Of a stretch of 64,000 nucleotides of DNA, positions 25,670-35,193 are shown piece by piece (positions within the stretch are counted from its first letter, which is position 1; every line of letters begins with the position of its first letter). The stretch spans positions 1 to 64,000 of the forward strand of contig NZ_JAKVIO010000010.1 of assembly GCF_022601895.1 (NCBI RefSeq), written 5' to 3'. The stretch is from Sphingomonas sp. LaA6.9. GTDB taxonomy: Bacteria; Pseudomonadota; Alphaproteobacteria; Sphingomonadales; Sphingomonadaceae. Below the pieces are notes generated by a model, which searched no databases, was not told the origin of the DNA, and saw nothing but the letters and a program-made list of their open reading frames with translations. The translations under genes and the position numbers were made by a program.

Positions 25670-26116
25670 CTATTTCAGGATCAGTTCCTGATATTCGGTG
25701 CTGCCGAGCTGTTCGCGCATCTTGCCGCGCTCGCCCGAGGCCGCGACCGCCTGGCGATCGTCCTGCGACAGCAGGGCGTTGACCTTTTTCCGCATCGCTT
25801 CCTGCTGCGCGGTGGTCTGGTAATCCTTATATTCGACGACCAGGACCAGATCGGGCTCGCCGGCGCGGGGGTTGTTTGTCGCCAGCACATGATAGTTGAC
25901 GACCACGCCTTCGGTCTTGCCCAATTCCTGGATCTTCTTCCAGCTGGTCGCCAGCCAATCCATGTAATTTTCGAACTGGCCGGGCAGCACGTCGATGCGA
26001 CCGACCTCCCAGACCGTACCGGGCTTGTAGCTCGATTCCTGCGCCAGAGCGGGCGTGACCTGCGCGGCGGCGATCAGCATCGCGGCCCCGGCAACGAATG
26101 TTTTCATCATCGTCAT
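25670..26116 (-). CDS. Secreted protein of unknown function
   Basis: A 148-residue protein with a signal peptide ending near ALA-QESSY (residue 25). The mature part (YKPGTVWEVGRIDVLPGQFE, NYMDWLATSWKKIQELGKTE) reads like a ferredoxin-like/dimeric alpha-beta-barrel fold, but I do not recognise a named family. It lies between the MFS transporter and the SnoaL-like gene on the same strand, with 53 and about 80 bp gaps, so probably one operon. The start follows AGGAGGAGA. Confidence 0.65.
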   Translation of the reverse strand: MTMMKTFVAGAAMLIAAAQVTPALAQESSYKPGTVWEVGRIDVLPGQFENYMDWLATSWKKIQELGKTEGVVVNYHVLATNNPRAGEPDLVLVVEYKDYQTTAQQEAMRKKVNALLSQDDRQAVAASGERGKMREQLGSTEYQELILK

Positions 26117-26169
26117 TGTCTCCTCCTCTCAACCTGCCGCCCGGGTTCGGGCGGCCATTCACGAACGAG

Positions 26170-27495
26170 CTAGGCCGGCACGGCGCCTGCAGAGATGTCC
26201 CGCATGCGCAGTTGATGGCGCAGAAGCAGGATCAGCGCCGACATCAGCAGCGCGATGAGCGAAAAGGCGATCAGTGCGAGCTGGAAGCTGCCGGTCGCAT
26301 CCCTGGCCGCGCCCCATCCATAGGGGGCGACGAAGGCCCCGATCTGAGAAATGGTGTTGATCGCCGCCGCCCCGATGGCGAGCTCGCGCACATGCAGAGC
26401 TTCCGCCCAGCCCGACGACGTCAGCATCGGAATGGCGAAACACAAGGTCGCGAAGGCGAGATAGGCGATGCAAACCAGAAGCGGCGACGGCGACAGGCCC
26501 ATGACCAGCACCGCGCCGGCGAGCATGATGCCGCACCAGAAGGCGGCACCCCAACGGTCGCCGCGGCGGTCGGCATGGTTGCCGAGCACAAAGATGGCTG
26601 CCGCGCCCGAAAGACCGCCGAGCGCGACCAGATAGCCGATCGACCTGGTATCCAACGGGGTCGCGTCATGCAGGATCAGCGGTGCGTTGAGGATCACCGT
26701 CGTGATCACGCCAATCAACAGAAAGCCGATCGCGCCGAGCAACAGGACGCGCGGATTGCGGAATGCAGCCAGGACATTGTGCCCCATGGGCGCGCCGATC
26801 CGTGCCTGTTCGCGCGCCAGCGCGGTATGGATCCACTCCTTTTCGGCCGGCGTGAGCCACGCCACCGTTGCCGGTGCATCGGGCAGGTAGCGCAGCACCA
26901 CCAGTCCGAACAGGACGGTCGGAAGGCCCTGCACGAGGAACAGCCATTGCCAGCCATGCAGTCCGCCGGTGCCATCAAGCGCCAGCAACCATCCCGACAT
27001 GCTCCCCATCGCCACCGATGCCAGCGGCGAGGCGATGAAGAAACGGCTGACCGCGCGGCTGCGATGGCAGGGCGGAAACCAGCTCGCGAAATAGAAGATG
27101 ACGCCGGGGTAGAACCCGGCTTCCGCCACGCCGAGCAGGAAGCGGAGCGCGTAAAATTGCAATGGCGTCGCGACGAGCATCATCGCCGCGGAGAGCAGTC
27201 CCCATGTGATCATGATCCGCGCAATCCATTTGCGCGCGCCAAAGCGCACGAGCATCAGGTTGGACGGGATTTCGAATAGAGCGTAACCTAGGAAGAACAG
27301 GCCGCCACCGAGACCGTAGATCGTTGCGCTGAACTTCAGATCCTCGTTCATGTGCGCCGCTGCGAAGCTGACGTTGACGCGGTCCATATAGGCAAAGAGA
27401 TAGGCGACCAGGATCAGCGGCAGGATGCGCCAGAACGCCTTGCCCATCGCCGAGCGTCCTATCGCCGATACGTGCCTGGGGTGGTCCGCCGCCAT
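26170..27495 (-). CDS. MFS transporter, anion:cation symporter (ACS) type
   Basis: A 441-residue inner-membrane protein with 12 helices. The N-terminal MDRVNVSFAAAHMNEDL and the loop MLVRFGARKWIARIMITWG are typical of the ACS branch, which takes up organic acids such as phthalate, glucarate or hydroxyaromatic acids. The substrate is not determinable. It starts after GGAGAGAAGG. It heads the cluster with the secreted unknown protein and the SnoaL-like gene; the SARP/TPR regulator lies upstream on the same strand. Confidence 0.88.
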   Translation of the reverse strand: MAADHPRHVSAIGRSAMGKAFWRILPLILVAYLFAYMDRVNVSFAAAHMNEDLKFSATIYGLGGGLFFLGYALFEIPSNLMLVRFGARKWIARIMITWGLLSAAMMLVATPLQFYALRFLLGVAEAGFYPGVIFYFASWFPPCHRSRAVSRFFIASPLASVAMGSMSGWLLALDGTGGLHGWQWLFLVQGLPTVLFGLVVLRYLPDAPATVAWLTPAEKEWIHTALAREQARIGAPMGHNVLAAFRNPRVLLLGAIGFLLIGVITTVILNAPLILHDATPLDTRSIGYLVALGGLSGAAAIFVLGNHADRRGDRWGAAFWCGIMLAGAVLVMGLSPSPLLVCIAYLAFATLCFAIPMLTSSGWAEALHVRELAIGAAAINTISQIGAFVAPYGWGAARDATGSFQLALIAFSLIALLMSALILLLRHQLRMRDISAGAVPA

Positions 27496-27657
27496 GACCT
27501 TCTCTCCGGTGCAGACACGGTTTCCCCGTCGCCGGAACCGGGGGTTTCCCGGCTCGCGCCAGCCGTTTCAAAATGTCTGCGATGTCCGCCGCGGAGTGTG
27601 CGTTTCCGTAACGTCAGCCGTCAACCGCGCCTTCGTCAATAAAGCGTCAATCGGGCG

Positions 27658-29910
27658 TCAATTCGATGAGGATGGCGGCGTTTCCACGCGATTGCCGGGC
27701 GATGGCAACAGGTCGGGCCAGCCATATTTGTCCCACGCGGCCGCCATGCCGATGCGCTGGGCAAAGGGAATGAATTCGGGGTGCTGCCAGATTCGCCGGA
27801 TCGGATCGACATCGGCCCAGATCGACAACAGGCATAGCGTGTTGGCGGGCGTGATCGCCCTGCCGACCGCATCGAACAGCCGTTCGGCGTGGCCCGTGAA
27901 GATCGCGGGCAAAACGATCGTGGGATCGGCGGGATCGTGCAACTGCGTCTGCAACATGTCCAGCATGGCGCAATAGGTCGCGCGATCCTCGTCACGGCCA
28001 CTGCACACGCCCCTGGCAGCGACCTGCCAATAGGCGTCCATCACGGCCGGAGGCATCGGCTCGGTCCCGGCCGGCGGGAAGATGACCTTGTTCAGCAGCG
28101 CCCGGGTTTGCTGATATTGCGCGACGGCAAGGTCGTGCTGACCCGATGCCGCGGTTGCCACCGCAAGCCACATCGAGGGAAAGCCAAGATCGACCACGCG
28201 CTGCCCCGCCTCGATCGCCGCATCGATGTCGCCCAGATTGAACTGCCCGACCGATCGCAGGTTGAATTTCCTGCCATCGACCGGATCCTGATCGATCGCC
28301 GCCTCGACATATTGCATCGCTTCGGAGGTTCGTCCGCAATACAGCAGGAACGAGCCGAGCCGCATGCAGACCGCCGGATTGTTGGGTTCAAGCCGATAGC
28401 CCCTGAACGCCAGATCGAGAGCTCCGACGATATCGTTCCGGGTCCACTGATGGACCCCCAGCAGCGAATAGGCGTAGCCAACGCCGGGGGCCAGGCCGAT
28501 CGCGGTGCGCGCGCAGTCTGCCATGCGTTCTGATTCCGCGGCCCGGTCGAGGCATGGCGTATAGACCGCGATGAGCTGATGCGCTTCGGCCAGCGCGATC
28601 CACGCTTCGGCAAATTGGGGATCGAGCGCCACGGCCTGCTCGAGCAGGCCGACCGCAGTGCCCAGCACCCCATCGCCGAACACCCGCGCGCTCAACGCGC
28701 GGCCTTGCAGGAACAGGTCGTAGGCTTCCTTGCTACGGGTCATGCCGCGCGCGGGCGGCGACGCCATCGCGATACCAAGTGCATTGCCGATCGCACTCGT
28801 CACGGCCTGCGCCACGGTTGCCTGCAGCGCGAATATTCCGTCGAGCGATCCATCGTAGCGCTGGCCCCAGCTCTCGAAACCCGTCGCGCCGTCGATCAGG
28901 TGGATATGGATGCGCAACTTTTCGCCTTGCCGTTGAACCGAGCCTTCGATGAGGTGCGATACGCGCAATGCTTTTGCGATTTCGGGCGGCGCCAACGGCG
29001 AGTCCCTGAAGTGGAACGAAGAGGTCCGCCCGGCGACCAGCAATTGCGGCACCTGACCAAGTGTCGTGATCAACTCCTCGGCGAGGCCGTCGGCAAAATA
29101 TTCCTGCGCATCGCGCGCACCGACGGACTGGAAGGGCAGGACCGCGATTCGCGTCCGGTCGCCGCCCGCTGCAGCGATTGCGACCGGCGGCACACCAGAG
29201 CTTCGCATGGGCCAGGCACCGCGCAGCCGTGCGTGCATCTCCCGGTTGCCCGCGCGTTCCAGCGCGGCCAGCGCCGCCTCCACTATGGCGTGCAGCCGCT
29301 TCTCGGAATCGCCGCTTCGCCGCGCAAGCCATTGGTTGAACAGGCCGCCAAAGTCCATCTGGTCGAGAACCGGTTTCGTGCCGATGGCATGGAGTTGCTC
29401 GATGGCGCCCGCAAAATCACCGCCCGCCAAAGCGGCCTCAAGCGCATCCAGATCGGTCAGGATCGAACCGGGACGAAGCGCGACGCTGTTTCGCGAGACA
29501 TCGAGAATCTCGGCTCCGCGTGGAGCGAGCAGCTTCCCGAGATCGAGCAGACATTGTCGCAAGCTCGCTCTGGCATGCGCTTCGAAGCGGCCGGGCCACA
29601 GGAGCTTGCTCAGGAAATCACGTTCAATCGCTTCGTTCCGGGCAAGGCACAGCATCGCGAGCAAGGCGCGCGCACGACGGTTGGTGATGATGATTTCGTC
29701 GTTGTCGGCGGTGCGGAGCTGGAACGTGCCGAACAATGTGGCGTAGGCCGCCGGCTGGATTGGGCCTGGTGCCCCCACCTTTTCCATTTGCCAGATCCCA
29801 CCCTCCCGGCCAATGCCTGTCACTAGCGCAGGCTCGACCGAACCGGCAATCGCAATCTCTCGCGGTCTCAATCCTCGAAGCGATGCGACGACAGCTCTGT
29901 GGGTCGTCAT
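27658..29910 (-). CDS. SARP/OmpR-like winged-helix regulator with TolB-like and TPR domains
   Basis: A 750-residue predicted cytosolic regulator. Residues about 55-160 form a winged-helix domain like the DNA-binding part of SARP/BTAD activators (FGTFQLRTADNDEIIITNRR, LSKLLWPGRFEAHARASLRQ). Residues about 250-385 match the 'IAVLPF' TolB/FlgO-like domain found in adenylate-cyclase-linked and CadC-type proteins (FADGLAEELITTLGQVPQL). TPR-like helices fill residues 395-700. No cyclase or kinase catalytic residues are seen. The ATG at 29910 follows AGGGA; an ATG at 29787 (MEKVGAPGPIQ) would remove a 41-residue unconserved leader. It could control the downstream MFS cluster. Confidence 0.72.
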   Translation of the reverse strand: MTTHRAVVASLRGLRPREIAIAGSVEPALVTGIGREGGIWQMEKVGAPGPIQPAAYATLFGTFQLRTADNDEIIITNRRARALLAMLCLARNEAIERDFLSKLLWPGRFEAHARASLRQCLLDLGKLLAPRGAEILDVSRNSVALRPGSILTDLDALEAALAGGDFAGAIEQLHAIGTKPVLDQMDFGGLFNQWLARRSGDSEKRLHAIVEAALAALERAGNREMHARLRGAWPMRSSGVPPVAIAAAGGDRTRIAVLPFQSVGARDAQEYFADGLAEELITTLGQVPQLLVAGRTSSFHFRDSPLAPPEIAKALRVSHLIEGSVQRQGEKLRIHIHLIDGATGFESWGQRYDGSLDGIFALQATVAQAVTSAIGNALGIAMASPPARGMTRSKEAYDLFLQGRALSARVFGDGVLGTAVGLLEQAVALDPQFAEAWIALAEAHQLIAVYTPCLDRAAESERMADCARTAIGLAPGVGYAYSLLGVHQWTRNDIVGALDLAFRGYRLEPNNPAVCMRLGSFLLYCGRTSEAMQYVEAAIDQDPVDGRKFNLRSVGQFNLGDIDAAIEAGQRVVDLGFPSMWLAVATAASGQHDLAVAQYQQTRALLNKVIFPPAGTEPMPPAVMDAYWQVAARGVCSGRDEDRATYCAMLDMLQTQLHDPADPTIVLPAIFTGHAERLFDAVGRAITPANTLCLLSIWADVDPIRRIWQHPEFIPFAQRIGMAAAWDKYGWPDLLPSPGNRVETPPSSSN

Positions 29911-29951
29911 GGTATCCCTGACAGTGAAAGAACGGCGCGCGATGCCGGGCG

Positions 29952-30224
29952 AATCACGACACCGGGAACGCCAAGCCCTTCGACGCGGAGCTGGAGGCGG
30001 TGAACTGCCATCACAATTATGTGACGCGCGAGAACCATTTCGGCGCGAACGTGCTCGTCACCCGCAAGGGGGCGGTGCGCGCGGCGATGGGCGTGATGGG
30101 GATCATCCCCCGCTCGGTGGGGGCGCAGGCCGACCTTGTCGAGATCGTCCACACATTGAAGCAGCTCGTGTGCGTGAAAGGCGAAGAGCCTTTTCGCACA
30201 CCACAGGGGATATCACGATCATAA
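29952..30224 (+). pseudogene. rtcB: rtcB remnant (3'-phosphate RNA ligase), internally deleted
   Basis: One continuous plus-strand frame reads NAKPFDAELEAVNCHHNYVT, RENHFGANVLVTRKGAVRAA, then GVMGIIPRSVGA, joined directly to ADLVEIVHTLKQLVCVKG. These are two parts of RtcB: the metal-binding HHNYV segment with the VTRKGAV block, and the C-terminal VHTLKQVVCVKG end. The stretch that should lie between them, including the guanylylated histidine region, is missing, and so is the first half of the gene. The product could not ligate RNA. An rtcA remnant follows. Confidence 0.8.
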
Positions 30225-30461
30225 TCGATGGATCCGAAGGGGAGGGCGGAGGCCAGATCGTCCGCAATGCCTGCGCACTGGCGCTGGCCACCGGCCGACC
30301 AGCTTCTGCTGCCATTCGCGCTGGCGGGCGGAGGGCGGTTCACGACCGTCAAGCCGAGCCAGCACGCGCTGACTGCGGCCGATGTGATTGCGCTCTTCAC
30401 GGACAGGCGATGCTCGTTCGAACAACAGCCGGACGGCGTGCATCTGGTGTCGGTGGCGTAA
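30213..30461 (+). pseudogene. rtcA: rtcA remnant (RNA 3'-phosphate cyclase), internally deleted
   Basis: The beginning reads IDGSEGEGGGQIVRNACALA with ALATGRP, which is the start of RtcA. In another frame, from about 30285, follows ADQLLLPFALAGGGRFTTVK and the end up to HLVSVA, which resembles the C-terminal part. About 250 residues in the middle are gone and the two pieces are out of frame. Together with the rtcB remnant this was an rtcBA RNA-repair operon. Confidence 0.75.
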
Positions 30462-30593
30462 ACCGCGATGAGATCCCGTGCGGCGCGCTGCACGGGATCT
30501 GCACAGGATCGAGACGGTTTGCGCGCACGTTGCCCGCACGCATTTGGGATTCGATCGGGCATATCTCTCCGGGTATCAACCGGGGAGAGATTT

Positions 30594-32195
30594 GTGGCCT
30601 CGATTTTGTTGCCGCCGCGGCGGCTCACATTTGCTTTCAAGGTCTGTGTCGCGGTCGCGCTTGTCGTGGTCGCGGACATACTGTTCTACCAGCGTCAGCA
30701 ATTTGGCGGGTTCATCGGCCTGTTCGCGCTCATATGGCTCGTCGGTACTGCGTTCTGTGCCCCTGCGCTCTGGCGGCGTAGAAGCGCATGGATCGCGGCG
30801 CTGTGCGCGGTGCTGGCGGGCGGCGCACTGGTATTCGATCCCAGCCTGCTGGCCTGGACCTTGTTCTGGACCGCGCTCAGCATGGCGGCACTGCTTCCGG
30901 CGACCGGGCGGTTCGACGATGGCTGGCGATGGTTTCAGCGCCTTTTGATTCATGCCGTCCGCAGCATTGCCGGGCCGATCGCAGACGTCTTCAGGCTTCG
31001 ACGGATCCGCCGCGGTCGGCGGGTGATGTCGGCGGTTGTCGCCATGTTGCCGGTGCTGGTTCTACCGATAGCCGGCAGCGCCGTCATTCTGCTGCTCTTC
31101 GCGCTGGCAAATCCGGTCATCGGCGACGCGCTCGGCGCGATATCGCTACCGGAATTCTCGCCGACCACCATCGCTCGCTCGCTCTTCTGGGCCATACTCT
31201 TCACGCTCGTCTGGGGGACGCTGCGTCCCAGGCGAGCATCCCAGCTGCTTGCCACGTTCGATGGCAGCGGCGATGTCACGCTGGCTGGCGTAAGCCTTGG
31301 ATCGGTGACGCTGTCGCTCGTCCTCTTCAATCTGCTCTTCGCGCTGCAGAATGCGCTCGACATCGCCTATCTGTGGGGTGGCCTGCCGCTCCCCGATGGC
31401 ATGACGCTGGCCGAATATGCGCATCGCGGCGCCTATCCCCTGATCGCGACCGCGCTTCTCGCCGGGCTTTTCGTGATCGTGACGCTGCGGCCGGGTTCAC
31501 AGACGGCGGCCAATCCGCGCGTCCGCCGGTTGCTCGTTCTCTGGATCGCGCAGAATATCCTCCTCGTCGCCTCCACGATCCTGCGGACGCTCGACTATGT
31601 CGACGCCTATTCACTGACGCGCCTGCGCATTGCGGCGCTTGCGTGGATGGGGCTGGTTGCGCTCGGCCTGGTCCTGATCTGCTGGCGGATGCTGAGGGGC
31701 AAGAGTTCTGCCTGGCTCATCAATTCGAACCTGATCGCCGCGGGCTCGCTACTCATGGCATTCTGCTTCGTGGATACCGGCGCGGTTGCCGCGGCGTGGA
31801 ATGTGCGCCATGCCCGTGAAGTCGGCGGCAGGGGAACGGCGCTCGATCTCTGCTACCTGAACGCCCAGCGCGGTTCGGCGCTGATTTCGCTCGTCGAACT
31901 CGAGCAGCGCAGGCTCGCCCCTCAATTCGGGGCTCGCGTCCGCGCGGTGCGCCATCGGGTGATGGCCGATCTGGCCTATCAGCAGAACAATGGCGGCTGG
32001 ACATGGCGAAATGCCCAACGCCTGGCTGCAGCGCGCCAACGTATCGGCCAGCAACCCGACATCCCGGTGCCGGGCCAGCGCGATTGCGCGGGGCGCCTCA
32101 TGCCGCCGCCCGAACCGCAGTTGACGCCGGATGAAGCCGAGACACCCTCCCCCGCGACCCCACCCGCGCCGTTGACACCGGAAGCGCAACGATGA
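30594..32195 (+). CDS. DUF4173/DUF4153-type multi-pass membrane protein
   Basis: A 533-residue membrane protein with about ten helices and a Pro-rich cytosolic C-terminus (PPPEPQLTPDEAETPSPATP). The block TLDYVDAYSLTRLRIAALAW matches the conserved 'Y...Y.lT..R..a..w' of DUF4173, whose function is unknown. GTG at 30594 was chosen because GGGGAGAG lies just upstream; the longer frame runs through the rtcA remnant. Its stop overlaps the response-regulator start (ATGA), so it is the first gene of a three-gene operon with a two-component system, and may be its target or signal partner. Confidence 0.78.
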   Translation: MASILLPPRRLTFAFKVCVAVALVVVADILFYQRQQFGGFIGLFALIWLVGTAFCAPALWRRRSAWIAALCAVLAGGALVFDPSLLAWTLFWTALSMAALLPATGRFDDGWRWFQRLLIHAVRSIAGPIADVFRLRRIRRGRRVMSAVVAMLPVLVLPIAGSAVILLLFALANPVIGDALGAISLPEFSPTTIARSLFWAILFTLVWGTLRPRRASQLLATFDGSGDVTLAGVSLGSVTLSLVLFNLLFALQNALDIAYLWGGLPLPDGMTLAEYAHRGAYPLIATALLAGLFVIVTLRPGSQTAANPRVRRLLVLWIAQNILLVASTILRTLDYVDAYSLTRLRIAALAWMGLVALGLVLICWRMLRGKSSAWLINSNLIAAGSLLMAFCFVDTGAVAAAWNVRHAREVGGRGTALDLCYLNAQRGSALISLVELEQRRLAPQFGARVRAVRHRVMADLAYQQNNGGWTWRNAQRLAAARQRIGQQPDIPVPGQRDCAGRLMPPPEPQLTPDEAETPSPATPPAPLTPEAQR

Positions 32196-32911
32196 TCATG
32201 TGTCCCATGCCCCGCAAGATATTGATCGTCGACGACGATCCGCACATTCGCCAGCTCCTTGCCTTTGCCTTCGGCAAGGCCGGGCTCGAGGCTCTGGAAG
32301 CGCGTGACGGCGAGGCAGCGCTGGAGGCCGTGGCGGCGCACGCGCCTGATCTTGTCGTGCTCGACATCAACATGCCCCGCATGGATGGGCTCGAGGTCTG
32401 CCGTCGGCTGCGTGCCGAGGGCGATGTACCGATCCTCTTCCTGTCGTCGCGCGACGAGGAAATCGATCGCATTCTCGGGATCGAGCTGGGCGGCGACGAT
32501 TATGTCGTGAAGCCATTCAGCCCGCGCGAGGTGGTGGCAAGGTCGATGGCAATCCTGCGCCGGACGGCGGGGCATCCGCCCAAGGTGGAAGCCGCGCTCG
32601 TCGCGCGGCACGGGGACCTGTCGCTCGACGCCGAGGGCTGGCAGGCACGTTGGCGCGATCGCGAGGTCACGCTCACCGTGACCGAGTTCACGATATTGCG
32701 GACGCTGGTTTCGATGCCCAACAAGATCTTCAGCCGTGATGCGATCATCGATCGCCTGCACGGACCGGGTTTCGCGATCACCGACCGGACGATCGACAGC
32801 CATGTCCGCAACCTGCGACAGAAGTTCGCGTCGGCGGGGTGTGACGATCTGATCGAGACGCGCGCCGGCATCGGCTATCGCCTCGGGAGCTGCACCGGCT
32901 CTGCCGCATGA
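32192..32911 (+). CDS. OmpR-family response regulator
   Basis: A 239-residue regulator with a receiver domain at residues 8-120 (ILIVDDDPHIRQLL acidic pair, phosphorylated Asp in LVVLDINMPRMDG, Lys in DDYVVKPFSPREV) and an OmpR/PhoB winged helix at about 135-235 (TVTEFTILRTLVSMPNKIFS, DSHVRNLRQKF). It overlaps the DUF4173 gene by four bases and the kinase gene by four bases. ATG at 32207 is an alternative start. Signal and targets are unknown; it resembles CreB/ChvI-type regulators. Confidence 0.92.
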   Translation: MIMCPMPRKILIVDDDPHIRQLLAFAFGKAGLEALEARDGEAALEAVAAHAPDLVVLDINMPRMDGLEVCRRLRAEGDVPILFLSSRDEEIDRILGIELGGDDYVVKPFSPREVVARSMAILRRTAGHPPKVEAALVARHGDLSLDAEGWQARWRDREVTLTVTEFTILRTLVSMPNKIFSRDAIIDRLHGPGFAITDRTIDSHVRNLRQKFASAGCDDLIETRAGIGYRLGSCTGSAA

Positions 32912-34482
32912 TCGGACGCTTCAAGTCTTTCGTGAAACGGCACTGGCCCGTGCTCAGGCTGCGGACCATCATCTTCGCAATCCTGTTGTTTGTTGCCGCA
33001 CTGCCCGGCATCAGCGCCCTGTTCCTGCGCGTGTACGAGAACACTTTGGTCCGCCAGACCGAAGCCGAGCTCCTTGCCCAGAGCGCTGCGCTCGCCGCTA
33101 CCGCCCAGGCGCTGTGGCCGCGCGGCACGCCGCCGGCATCAGATCGCGCGCGGGTGGTGGTCGATGCCTCGCCGCAGTGGACGGCGATCGATCTGCGGAC
33201 GTCCGATATTCTGCCCGAACGCCCGGGGGCAACGCCAGCTACCTTGCCACCCGACCAGGACGCGCAGCGCGTTGCGCAGCTGCTGGCCCCGATCCTCGAG
33301 ACGACCGAAGCCAGGACGCTTGCCTCGATACAGTTCATCGATCGCAACGGGGTGGTCGCGACCGGTTATGAAGCGGGCGGCAGCTATGCGGCCTTGCCCG
33401 AAATTACGTCGGCGCTTGCGGGCAGGCCGGCAACGGTCTTTCGACGCAACGGCAATTACCGTCCTCGCTATTCGTTCGAGTGGCTCAGCCGCGCGTCGGC
33501 GCTGCGACTGCATCATGCCCATCCCGTGATTGTCGGTGGGCAGGTGAAGGGCGCGCTGCTGCTCTCACGCTCACCGCGTGCATTGTTCCGTGGACTGTAC
33601 GAGGATCGCGGCAAGATCCTGCTGGGCGTGGTGGCGATATTCGGGCTGCTCGTCCTGCTCTCGGGCGTGCTCTCACGCGCCATCGTCCGCCCGATCGAAG
33701 CGCTCAGCCGGGCCACGCGCGATGTCGCGGCCGGGCGCGGCAGCGTCCCGCCCGACCCGGACCTGTCGGTGACCGAGATCCGTGCGCTCTATGAGGACTT
33801 TCGTGTCATGGCCGAAAGCCTTGCGCATCGCTCGCGCTACGTGCGCGATTTTGCCGCGTCGGTAAGCCATGAGTTCAAGACGCCGCTCTCGGGCATTCGC
33901 GGTGCGATCGAGTTGCTCGAAGACCATGGCGAGAGCATGACGAGGGCCGAGCGTGGTCAGTTTCTTGCCAACATATCCGCCGACGCCGATCGCCTCTCGC
34001 ATCTGGTGGGGCGCCTGATGGAACTCGCCCGCGCCGACATGCGCGTGCCCGATTCGAACTCGCGCGCCGATGTGCTGCAGGGTCTCACCCGCGTGGCCGA
34101 CGGTTTCCGCACGGAGTCGTTCCATGTCGATATCCGACAAAGCGTGCCGCTTCCCAAGGTGCGGGCCGAACCGTCGACGATCGAGGCGGTGGCGGCGACG
34201 ATCATGGAAAACAGTCGTCAGGCCGGCGCCTCGACATTGACCATCGCCGGTGCTGCCGATCGCGACTGGGTCATCATCGACTTGCGCGATGATGGCCCAG
34301 GCATTCCCGCAAGCGACCGGGAACATATCTTTGCCCCCTTTTTCACCAGTAAAAGAGAGGCGGGCGGCAGCGGTCTCGGGCTCGCCATTGCCAGGTCGCT
34401 CGTTGAGGCAAGCAGGGGGCAACTGCTGCTGGTTCCATCGGCAATCGGCGCGCATTTCAGCCTTCGATTACCTTCCGTTTAG
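32908..34482 (+). CDS. Membrane sensor histidine kinase
   Basis: A 524-residue kinase partner of the preceding regulator. Two membrane helices (about residues 22-44 and 228-250) enclose a periplasmic sensor domain of about 180 residues. A HAMP-type linker follows (RAIVRPIEALSRATRDVAAG), then a HisKA domain (ASVSHEFKTPLSGIRGAIEL; His at about 319) and an HATPase domain with LRDDGPGIPASD, FAPFFTSKREAGGSGLGLAI. It is closest in layout to CreC/ChvG-like kinases. Starts in an ATGA overlap. Confidence 0.92.
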   Translation: MIGRFKSFVKRHWPVLRLRTIIFAILLFVAALPGISALFLRVYENTLVRQTEAELLAQSAALAATAQALWPRGTPPASDRARVVVDASPQWTAIDLRTSDILPERPGATPATLPPDQDAQRVAQLLAPILETTEARTLASIQFIDRNGVVATGYEAGGSYAALPEITSALAGRPATVFRRNGNYRPRYSFEWLSRASALRLHHAHPVIVGGQVKGALLLSRSPRALFRGLYEDRGKILLGVVAIFGLLVLLSGVLSRAIVRPIEALSRATRDVAAGRGSVPPDPDLSVTEIRALYEDFRVMAESLAHRSRYVRDFAASVSHEFKTPLSGIRGAIELLEDHGESMTRAERGQFLANISADADRLSHLVGRLMELARADMRVPDSNSRADVLQGLTRVADGFRTESFHVDIRQSVPLPKVRAEPSTIEAVAATIMENSRQAGASTLTIAGAADRDWVIIDLRDDGPGIPASDREHIFAPFFTSKREAGGSGLGLAIARSLVEASRGQLLLVPSAIGAHFSLRLPSV

Positions 34483-35193
34483 GCCATCCGTTGTTGGATG
34501 CACGTCCCAGCGGCGAAGCGCCGCCCTTCCCGCTGTCGGCGGCGTTCAATACTCGATGCTGGAACTGCGGCGGCGCTCGGATGCGGGGGCCGGGCTGTTG
34601 CCCTCGGTGCGGAAGATAGATCGGAGGCCAGCAGAGCTTGCGGGGGGCAATGGCAAATACCCGCCGCGCTGGCTTCGGGGAGGAAGCCAAGTTCGACCAA
34701 TATCTTCTGACCACTGTTGCGGATCGGGGGACTTTGTCCCCTGCGCCCCCGATCCGCATCCCCTCCCAGTATCCCCGCCACATCCCCCAAAATGAATTCC
34801 GAGTTCGTTGCGCGGTGAGCACGCCAACGGGCACGCCATGTCAGCGCTGCGGCAGATTGGTGCGCGGCAAGCAGAGCTTATGCGGTAGACACTGCCCGCC
34901 GCGCTGGCATTGCAGGAAGACAAAATGCGGCGAGCCGATCCTAATAGGGGGAAGGATAAACCCGTCGTATGTCGTTCTGCGTCTCAACTGTGAAAGCGAA
35001 TTGCGCGGCGCGCCTTAACATAGGTCAGCCTTTGGCTAGGCGAATTGCAATTTCCACCGCGCGGGCCGCTCACTCCGGTCGAGCGAGAGGTGTGACGCGG
35101 ATCGGGGAAATTTCAACGAGGGGATTTGCCCGGCCCGGTCGGTGTATATCCAAGGGCGCCGGGATGCCGCCCGCGCTGCGGGAGCGCCCGCCC
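34483..35193. other. Gene-poor region, left part of a degraded island
   Basis: This 711-bp stretch contains no ORF I can support. It holds a perfect 12-bp inverted repeat at 34719-34757 (GCGGATCGGGGG / CCCCCGATCCGC). A plus-strand frame at about 34800-35018 encodes a cysteine-rich string (RCAVSTPTGTPCQRC, then SLCGRHC) resembling small zinc-binding phage/island proteins of the 'CxxxTxxGTPCQR ... CxxH' type, but it has no good start codon. It may be a remnant. Confidence 0.4.
34719..34757. repeat. 12-bp perfect inverted repeat
   Basis: Arms at 34719-34730 and 34746-34757 with a 15-base loop, about 240 bp after the kinase stop. No T run follows. It may be a weak terminator of the two-component operon or a protein-binding site. 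Confidence 0.5.
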
